From positions 1 through 14,350 of the forward strand of contig JABSQE010000037.1 of assembly GCA_013214245.1 (NCBI GenBank): 14,350 nt of DNA, given 5' to 3'. This stretch comes from Hyphomicrobiaceae bacterium (GTDB lineage: Bacteria > Pseudomonadota > Alphaproteobacteria > Rhizobiales > Hyphomicrobiaceae). Below the pieces are notes generated by a model. It saw only the letters and a program-made list of their open reading frames with translations. It ran no database searches and was not told the DNA's origin. How positions within the stretch are numbered: the stretch's first letter is position 1; each line of letters begins with the position of its first letter. Positions 8,479-14,350 of this stretch are shown here, in pieces. The position numbers were made by a program, and so were the translations under genes.

Positions 8479-8952
8479 TTATAATCTAGTCGGATTTGGT
8501 GCCTTGCCGTATGTCAGTAGGGGGTCAAATGTTTTTGCAGTTTCAATAAAAGAAAGTGGTTGACCTGATTCTCTTCCGAAAGGTATACGTCTGTAAAAGC
8601 ACGATCTATATCCAACATGGCATGATGCTCCGGATTTAGATACTTTGACGCGCAGCCAGATTGAATCTTGGTCGTCATCAATTCTCATTTCTACTACCTT
8701 CTGAACTAAACCAGATATTTCACCTTTACGCCAGATACCTTTCCTTGATCGACTGAAATAATGTGCTTCGGCGGTTGTAATTGTTAGGTTTAAGGCCTCA
8801 GCATTCATCCATCCCAACATGAGAATCTCTCCAGTTTCCGCGTCGCTAGTAACACATGGTAAAAGCCCATCTACACCAAACTTTGGAGCTAACTCAATAC
8901 CCTCTTCGATCTGCTCAACCGAACGACGTGGATGAAATTTAAATTCTTCCAA
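8479..8952 (-). CDS. hisI: phosphoribosyl-AMP cyclohydrolase
   Basis: 157 residues. HisI opens the purine ring of phosphoribosyl-AMP, the third step of histidine synthesis, in the cytoplasm. Family segments are GLLPCVTSDAETGEILMLGWMN (29-50), AHYFSRSRKGIWRKGEISG (63-81) and the metal region IDDDQDSIW (91-99), followed by SCHVGYRSCFYR (110-121). The Mg-binding aspartates D92, D94 and D96 and the zinc cysteines C111 and C118 are present. The usual cysteine between the first two aspartates (DCD) is D93 here. A tail of about 30 residues, PLSFIETAKTFDPLLTYGKA, follows the catalytic core and suits alphaproteobacterial HisI. The start is TTG, with AGGAG nine bases upstream and no suitable ATG. folE lies upstream on the same strand, 510 bases away; this pair is often adjacent in alphaproteobacteria. 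Confidence 0.96.
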   Translation of the reverse strand: MEEFKFHPRRSVEQIEEGIELAPKFGVDGLLPCVTSDAETGEILMLGWMNAEALNLTITTAEAHYFSRSRKGIWRKGEISGLVQKVVEMRIDDDQDSIWLRVKVSKSGASCHVGYRSCFYRRIPFGRESGQPLSFIETAKTFDPLLTYGKAPNPTRL

Positions 8953-9462
8953 AATTTTTTACTCCTATGCATCAGATATAAAAAATAAACTTAAAAGTAG
9001 CTAACTACTGGTATTTCTCTAATGTACAGGACTATTAAAATACCCTGCAATTTTAAACTCATTTTATATAGAAGGCTTATCCGTGTAAATGACTAAGGAA
9101 GGCTCATATATTTGCGGCAAACTAGTGAATATAGGTTGCAAAGTCTACATATTTTCTTTTCAAACCTTAATCCCTAGTCGCATGATGTAGTACCAATTTT
9201 TAGGACGCTTACATAATAATAGAATTAACACTCGACCTCTATACAAATATTTACGGTACCAGTACATCAGTTATATTTATAGTTATACCAAAAAGATTTT
9301 ACTCTCACTGAAACCGCATGAATGTGTTGAAGCACTGTTTGGTACATCTGCCTGTGTTAGTAGATGCATAATAAATTTACCTAAGCTACCGCGTAAAATT
9401 TATCAAAAAATGCAGCTTTATATTCTATAGGCTAAAGCAGTCAAATCAAGAGATATCTGTCT
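8953..9462. other. 510-base gap between folE and hisI
   Basis: Apart from the hisI ribosome site, nothing is recognisable here on either strand. It is AT-rich with stops in all frames. Since hisI and folE are usually close together in related bacteria, this may be the residue of a lost gene or simple expansion of junk sequence. Confidence 0.5.
8962..8966 (-). promoter_or_regulatory. ribosome binding site that fixes the TTG start of hisI
   Basis: AGGAG on the minus strand, nine bases before the TTG. No in-frame ATG or GTG lies in the first part of the gene at a comparable distance, which supports the TTG start. Confidence 0.65.
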
Positions 9463-10092
9463 TCAAAGACATTCTTTATTAGTAGTTTTTACTGAAGTCA
9501 TAAATTCTCGGCGTAAATCAATATCACTTTGAAAACATCCAGAAAACCGTCTCGTAACGGTAATAGTTCCAGGTTTTTTTATGCCGCGTGCGGTCATACA
9601 CTGATGAGCAGCTGTAATTATCACGGCCACACCTTTTGATGCTAGTGTTTTATCTATAGTATCAGCTATTTGCAATGTTAAAATTTCTTGAGTTTGTAGG
9701 CGTTTTGCAAAAATCTCGACAAGGCGAGCAAGTTTAGATATCCCAACAACTTTTTTATTGGGCATGTAAGCAATATCTGCATGTCCTATCATAGGTACAA
9801 TGTGATGCTCGCAATGCGATTCAAAGCGAATATTTCGCAATAATATAAAGTCATTGTAGTTTTCTAATCCCTCGCTGAACGTTCGCTCTAGTTCAGCCAC
9901 TGGATCCTGCTCATAACCTGCAAAAAATTCTTCATAAGCATTAACAACGCGTTGTGGAGTTCCGACTAACCCTTCGCGATCAGGATCATCCCCTGCCCAC
10001 TCGATTAAAGTACGTACAGCTGCCTCGGCCATTTTGCGCGTAGGCTTTTTGCGCTTTCGTTTTAGCGCGAAATTACTTAAATAATCGCTCAT
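9463..10092 (-). CDS. folE: GTP cyclohydrolase I
   Basis: 209 residues (E. coli has 222). FolE converts GTP to dihydroneopterin triphosphate, the first committed step of tetrahydrofolate synthesis, as a cytoplasmic toroidal decamer. A basic N-terminus (KRKRKKPTRK, 11-20) precedes the helical part with REGLVGTPQRVVNAYEEFFAGY (39-60). The active site is intact: zinc ligands C94 and H97 in SHCEHHIVP, the partner H96, and the third ligand C165 in AHQCMTARG. GHADIAYMPNKKVVGISKLARLVEIFAKRLQTQE is the standard tunnel-fold core, and the C-terminus RRFSGCFQSDIDLRREF is typical. The start is ATG with only a weak GAG upstream. The enzyme also feeds formyl-THF supply for the initiator tRNA charged in this window; that link is general metabolism, not a sequence signal. 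Confidence 0.98.
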   Translation of the reverse strand: MSDYLSNFALKRKRKKPTRKMAEAAVRTLIEWAGDDPDREGLVGTPQRVVNAYEEFFAGYEQDPVAELERTFSEGLENYNDFILLRNIRFESHCEHHIVPMIGHADIAYMPNKKVVGISKLARLVEIFAKRLQTQEILTLQIADTIDKTLASKGVAVIITAAHQCMTARGIKKPGTITVTRRFSGCFQSDIDLRREFMTSVKTTNKECL

Positions 10093-11244
10093 GACTGCTC
10101 ATTGATGTTGATGTAAGAATGCAATCAAAGAACCCAGGCCGTTGAATTCGCCAGTATCACATTAAATTGAACTGAGGGACGCTGGTATATATATCGTAGG
10201 CTACAAAGCCTTAATGACAAATGCTATTAAGGGTTATTGAGATGACAACTCATTTGTGTCCTGTTGATAAGCTTTTTGTAATTTTATCTTCTGTATATAC
10301 ATAGTTTATTTCACTTTTTTTGCAAATTACAGTTGTTCTTTGTGTTCTTTGAAAAATTTATCGAATCCCCAAAACTATATCATGCGGTGTAACTCAATGC
10401 CTACTTTATAGATAGCAGTAACGTAAAAGTAGAAGTCAGAAAATTCTCAGTGGTAACATTTGTAAATTAGCTGAGATTGTTTTCACAGCTTTTCTATACT
10501 CTTAAAAAAAACAATTATGTAAGATTCATCTTCAATAAAAGCGCTAATAAGTATTGAACACGAGGCAAGGGAAAAGTCGATTTGTTTATCTCCCTTTCAA
10601 GGTTATGTATACGTAACATTTACTGTAAAATGCATTTTAAATTTCGCTCCAATAATAAGTTACTTTATTACCCAGCGACTTAACTGCACGCTTTTCAAGT
10701 TCTAACTTACAAAGTAACAATGCGCAAGCACAGCATAGTTTTGATTTTAAAGAGATATTTCGTAATTGACAAAAAAAACTTAAATACTTTTCTGTAAGTG
10801 CAAGAATTAATCGAAGCGATTAAGGGTTCGTTACACTTAGATTAGATAAAACAACTGCTTTCTTTAGGCTTAGAAGTAAATAAACATAAAAGTTATGTCA
10901 TTAAATGGTAAAAACATTATGAAATAATCCACGAAAAATCTCTTATAAGTATTCTACCAATTTTCAGTACATATTATGTGTGAAGGTAGAAATTGTTGTT
11001 TGTAAGATCATCTTTAGGAGATAATTTTTTTACAAAATATGGACAACTGTTGCTATTAACGACAGGCTCAAAAAGCACTCAACAATGCATAACACTAAGA
11101 ATAAAATGTTCTCTATGATAAAAATTGTTTGCATAACTAGTGCAAATCTAATTTCAGTCAAGCAAAACAATCTCTATATTTGATAGGCTACTAAGGTATT
11201 AAAGACTAGATATAGATTACTACTCTGCGGCAATACGATTGTAA
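10093..11244. other. 1.15-kb AT-rich gap between folE and the decayed gene before acnB
   Basis: No intact gene is visible. Structured stretches are: an exact 7-bp inverted repeat CCTTAAT/ATTAAGG at 10209-10232; a 14-bp palindrome TAAAATGCATTTTA at 10626-10639; a consensus -35 hexamer TTGACA at 10766-10771 without a matching -10; and nested inverted repeats at 10795-10839. A 32-codon frame at 11085-11183 begins with a short hydrophobic stretch (MIKIVCITSANLIS) that could be a decayed signal peptide. That reading is weak. Confidence 0.55.
10795..10839. repeat. nested inverted repeats in the folE-acnB gap
   Basis: The inner arms TTAATCG (10807-10813) and CGATTAA (10817-10823) are exact around a 3-base loop. 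The outer arms TAAGTG (10795-10800) and CACTTA (10834-10839) are also exact, so the whole can fold as a hairpin with one internal loop. It follows a TTGACA hexamer by 23 bases. No T-run follows. Its function is unknown. Confidence 0.4.
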
Positions 11245-11547
11245 TTTACCATAAGTAAATTTTCAAAAAATAACTATAGTATAACTTCTACATATACTTT
11301 TTTAGGTGAATCTAATGGTAAATTCTCAATTGCATCAGGTATTTACTACCTTGGTTCACTTAAAGGTACGTCATCGTCAGACGGCAATACTAATGTCCAG
11401 CATTAATGCTAATGGATACCTAGAAGGTGGCTTGTAAGCTGATATCGACTGGAACTTTAAATTTAACATATGGTATTTTTGATACGAAACTGGATTTTTT
11501 TGACCCAGCGCAGGATCAAATATCCAAAAATTGGAGCAGGATTAATC
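11245..11547 (+). pseudogene. probable remnant of a beta-barrel outer-membrane (porin-like) protein gene
   Basis: Three consecutive frames read as one plausible protein broken by shifts. Frame one (11245-11400) gives alternating polar/apolar strands such as KFSIASGIYYLGSLKG, then TSSSDGNTNVQ. A shift near 11400 continues in frame two as INANGYLEGGL, a TAA (11435-11437) where a lysine AAA is likely, then ADIDWN. A second shift near 11450 continues as TLNLTYGIFDTKLDFFDPAQ up to the acnB start. Strand-like alternation with Gly/Tyr/Trp, Asp/Asn-rich turns and smooth joins across the shifts suggest the middle or C-terminal part of a porin. No start, signal peptide or terminal aromatic residue can be placed. 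The family is inferred from character only, and chance cannot be excluded. Confidence 0.4.
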
Positions 11548-14340
11548 ATGAGCTTGTACACGAATTATTTAGAAGAAATTATTCGCCGAAAGTCTTTAGG
11601 ATTGATGCCCAAGCCTATTGATGATGGACAATTACTAAAAGAAATTATTTTACAGATTAAAGATATTCAGAACGTACACCGCAGTGACTCAATAAATCAC
11701 TTGATTTTTAATACTTTACCAGGAACAACTGGTGCTGCAAATGAGAAAGCAAGTTTTCTGAAAGAAGTTGTTCTTGGTAATTGTGTCCTAGAAGAAATTT
11801 CTCCATCTTTTGCATTGGAACTATTGTCGCACATGAAGGGTGGTCCTTCTGTAAAAGTGCTTCTTGATCTTGCACTTAGTAATGAATCTCACATTGCTTC
11901 GAAAGCAGCGAGTGTTCTTAAGACCCAAGTTTTTTTATATGAAGCAGATACAAATCGTCTAAAAGAAGCATATGAGAAAGGCAACGCTACAGCGAAAGAA
12001 ATTCTTGAAAGCTATGCAAAAGCCGAATTTTTTACAAATCTTCCAGATGTAAGTAAAGAGATCAAAGTTGTTACTTATGTCGCTGCAGAGGGTGATATAT
12101 CAACTGATCTATTATCTCCTGGGAATCAATCACATTCGAGATCAGACCGTGAGCTTCATGGAAAGTGCATGATTTCTGAAACCTCACAAGCTGAAATTCG
12201 AGAGTTGCAAAAACAGCATCCTGATAAAAGCGTGATGTTAATTGCAGAAAAGGGAACAATGGGTGTCGGATCTTCAAGGATGTCAGGGGTTAATAATGTC
12301 GCTTTATGGACTGGCAGGCCGGCAAGTCCTTATATCCCTTTCGTCAACTTTGCACCTATTGTAGCTGGTACAAATGGTATCTCCCCTATATTTTTAACGA
12401 CAGTAGGCGTTACGGGGGGGATTGGCATTGATCTTCAGAACTGGGTTAAGCAATTAGACCAAGACGGTAATCCTATTTTGAATGCCGATGGAAACCCAAT
12501 TCTCGAGCAGAAATACTCTGTAAAGACAGGTACAGTGCTAATTATAGATACTAAAGATAAAAAGTTGTATAACGAGGAAAGGACTAAGGTATTAGTTGAT
12601 ATATCAGAATCTTTTACTCCTCAAAAGATAGAATTTATAAGGGCGGGAGGTTCTTACGCAGTTGTTTTTGGTAAAAAGCTTCAAAGCTTTGCTGCTTCAG
12701 TCCTTGGAATTGCTACGCCGCTCGTTTTTGCCCCGTCCAAGGTAGTATCCCGTAACGGTCAAGGTTTAACCGCTGTAGAAAAAATATTTAATAGAAATGC
12801 TGTGGGCGTTAGCGAGGATGTAGTTTTGCATGCAGGTTCAGACGTCAGGGTTAGGGTTAACATTGTCGGATCACAAGATACTACTGGCTTAATGACTGCA
12901 CAGGAATTGGAAAGTATGGCCGCAACAGTTATTTCGCCGACAGTTGATGGGGCTTTCCAGTCAGGATGCCATACAGCTTCCGTTTGGGACCTCAAAGCAC
13001 AGGAAAATACCCCAAAGTTGATGCAATTTATGCATAGATTCGGTTTGATCACGGCACGAGATCCAAAGGGTATTTATCATTCCATGACGGACGTCATTCA
13101 TAAAGTTTTAAATGATATTACAGTTGACGATTGGGCTATTATAATTGGTGGAGATTCACATACACGAATGTCCAAGGGCGTTGCATTCGGTGCGGATTCT
13201 GGAACGGTTGCGCTTGCATTAGCAACAGGCGAGGCAACCATGCCTATTCCGGAATCAGTTAAGGTAACTTTTAAAGGTAAGATGAGAGATTACATGGACT
13301 TCCGAGATGTTGTTCACGCAACACAGGCCCAGATGCTGGAGCAATTCGGAGATAACGTTTTCCAGGGACGGGTCATCGAAGTACATACGGGTACGTTGCT
13401 TGCCGATCAAGCCTTTACTTTCACAGATTGGACAGCAGAAATGAAGGCAAAAGCATCCATTTGTATTTCACATGATCCTGTTCTTATTGAATCACTAACA
13501 ATTGCAAAAAATCGCATTCAACTTATGATAGATAAAGGTATGGATAATGAATCGAGAGTTCTGCAAAAACTTATTGATAAAGCTAACATCCGTATAGAAC
13601 AGATTAAAAATGGTAGCAAACCAGCTTTAGCACCCGATGTCAATGCGAAGTATTTTGCAGAGGTTGTTGTTGATCTTGAACAAATCATAGAACCTATGAT
13701 CGCTGATCCTGACGTAGATAACATCGATGTATCAAAACGATACACGCACGATACAATAAGGCCGATTTCTTTTTACAAAGCTTCAAAAAAAGTAGATTTT
13801 GGTTTTGTAGGATCTTGCATGGTTCATAAGGGAGATATTAAGATCGTAGCACAGATGTTGAGGAATTTAGAACGCAAACTTGGTAACGTTGAATTTAATG
13901 CTCCGCTGGTTATTTCAGTTCCAACTTACAACATTATTGACGAACTTAAAACAGAGGGTGATTGGGCAATATTACAAAAATATTCTGGATTTGAGTTTGA
14001 CGATAACGATCCCAAGGATATGGCACGCGTAGACTACAAAAATACACTCTATTTAGAGCGTCCTGGTTGCAATTTGTGCATGGGAAATCAGGAGAAGGCA
14101 GGTAAAGGTGATACTGTTTTAGCTACTTCTACACGTCTTTTTAAAGGACGTGTAGTTGAAGATACAGACGATAAAAAGGGTGAATCGTTACTTGCTTCTA
14201 CTCCAGTTGTTGTTCTTTCGGCTATACTTGGTAGAACTCCAAACTTAGAGGAATATCAAGATGCTGTAAAAGATATTGATCTAACAAAGTTTGCACCACC
14301 TTCGGAAAAGTTGTTCGACAAGTCACCTGTTTATCATTAA
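11548..14340 (+). CDS. acnB: aconitate hydratase B (bifunctional with 2-methylisocitrate dehydratase)
   Basis: 930 residues, longer than the 865 of E. coli AcnB. The enzyme interconverts citrate and isocitrate through a [4Fe-4S] cluster. An N-terminal HEAT-like helical region (about 1-165) precedes the swivel domain, as is typical of the B type. Catalytic-core segments are GSSRMSGVNNVALWTG (241-256), CHTA (474-477) and GGDSHTR (534-540). The cluster ligands are C757 in GSCM and C841/C844 in PGCNLCMGNQ. Part of the extra length is an insertion around 300-325 with two DGNPIL copies. The ATG at 11548 (MSLYTNYLEEI) matches the family start and has AGG 7 bases upstream. The frame stays open 26 codons further upstream, but that part overlaps the decayed gene. 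A G7 run at about 12414-12420 and a perfect 9-bp inverted repeat at 14129-14155 lie within the gene. Confidence 0.97.
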   Translation: MSLYTNYLEEIIRRKSLGLMPKPIDDGQLLKEIILQIKDIQNVHRSDSINHLIFNTLPGTTGAANEKASFLKEVVLGNCVLEEISPSFALELLSHMKGGPSVKVLLDLALSNESHIASKAASVLKTQVFLYEADTNRLKEAYEKGNATAKEILESYAKAEFFTNLPDVSKEIKVVTYVAAEGDISTDLLSPGNQSHSRSDRELHGKCMISETSQAEIRELQKQHPDKSVMLIAEKGTMGVGSSRMSGVNNVALWTGRPASPYIPFVNFAPIVAGTNGISPIFLTTVGVTGGIGIDLQNWVKQLDQDGNPILNADGNPILEQKYSVKTGTVLIIDTKDKKLYNEERTKVLVDISESFTPQKIEFIRAGGSYAVVFGKKLQSFAASVLGIATPLVFAPSKVVSRNGQGLTAVEKIFNRNAVGVSEDVVLHAGSDVRVRVNIVGSQDTTGLMTAQELESMAATVISPTVDGAFQSGCHTASVWDLKAQENTPKLMQFMHRFGLITARDPKGIYHSMTDVIHKVLNDITVDDWAIIIGGDSHTRMSKGVAFGADSGTVALALATGEATMPIPESVKVTFKGKMRDYMDFRDVVHATQAQMLEQFGDNVFQGRVIEVHTGTLLADQAFTFTDWTAEMKAKASICISHDPVLIESLTIAKNRIQLMIDKGMDNESRVLQKLIDKANIRIEQIKNGSKPALAPDVNAKYFAEVVVDLEQIIEPMIADPDVDNIDVSKRYTHDTIRPISFYKASKKVDFGFVGSCMVHKGDIKIVAQMLRNLERKLGNVEFNAPLVISVPTYNIIDELKTEGDWAILQKYSGFEFDDNDPKDMARVDYKNTLYLERPGCNLCMGNQEKAGKGDTVLATSTRLFKGRVVEDTDDKKGESLLASTPVVVLSAILGRTPNLEEYQDAVKDIDLTKFAPPSEKLFDKSPVYH
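14129..14155. repeat. perfect 9-bp inverted repeat inside acnB
   Basis: CTACACGTC and GACGTGTAG are exact complements around a 9-base loop, within codons for STRLFKGRVV near the 3' end. In the mRNA this would be a stable hairpin. It may be chance imposed by the protein sequence. Confidence 0.5.
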
Positions 14341-14350
14341 TAATTATTAG

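Noticed and set aside
11085..11183. 32-codon ORF with a hydrophobic N-terminal stretch
   Set aside because: It could be the signal-peptide end of the decayed gene before acnB, but the distance and low similarity to real signal peptides leave it unsupported as a gene.
11470..11547. 26-codon upstream extension of the acnB frame
   Set aside because: Homologues start at MSLYT. The extension overlaps the apparent pseudogene and has no ribosome site, whereas the inner ATG does.

Overview
This is an AT-rich bacterial window with seven intact protein genes, one tRNA and unusually long gene-free gaps. The genes and the tRNA fill only about 65% of the bases. The gene set points to an alphaproteobacterium: an extended HisI beside FolE, a ferrochelatase of the alphaproteobacterial type, a C1:A72 initiator tRNA with an A29:U41 pair, and a MutL carrying the endonuclease motif. 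Low G+C, gaps of 0.5-1.4 kb with no readable gene and one apparent decayed gene suggest a host-associated lineage in ongoing genome reduction. From memory, the tunicate symbiont Candidatus Endolissoclinum faulkneri (Rhodospirillales-like) has this character. That assignment is inference and was not tested by any search.

Layout, left to right. A two-helix potassium channel with a cytoplasmic RCK/TrkA-like part (201-1292, +) is followed by mutL with a TTG start (1563-3413, +). After a 1.1-kb gap comes hemH (4546-5613, +), which converges on glmU (5807-7153, -) across 193 bases holding two hairpins. A 0.9-kb gap leads to the initiator tRNA-fMet(CAT) (8098-8174, +), which has a strong hairpin directly behind its CCA end. 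hisI (8479-8952, -, TTG start) and folE (9463-10092, -) follow, separated by 510 bases. After a further gap of about 1.4 kb, acnB (11548-14340, +) fills the right end. The last 300 bases before acnB look like the broken remains of a beta-barrel outer-membrane protein gene.

The genes do not form one pathway. They are single housekeeping functions: ion transport, mismatch repair, the last step of haem synthesis, UDP-GlcNAc supply for cell wall and lipid A, translation initiation, one step of histidine synthesis, the first step of folate synthesis, and a TCA-cycle enzyme. Only hisI-folE look like an ancestral neighbour pair. Genes sit on both strands, each with its own wide upstream region, as expected where operons have been broken by deletion and decay.

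I looked for an undescribed system and found no mobile element, CRISPR array, toxin-antitoxin pair, defence genes or secondary-metabolite genes. The points most worth a second look are the decayed porin-like gene before acnB, the loss of the usual first zinc cysteine in HisI, the hairpin behind the tRNA, and a few structured stretches in the gaps.
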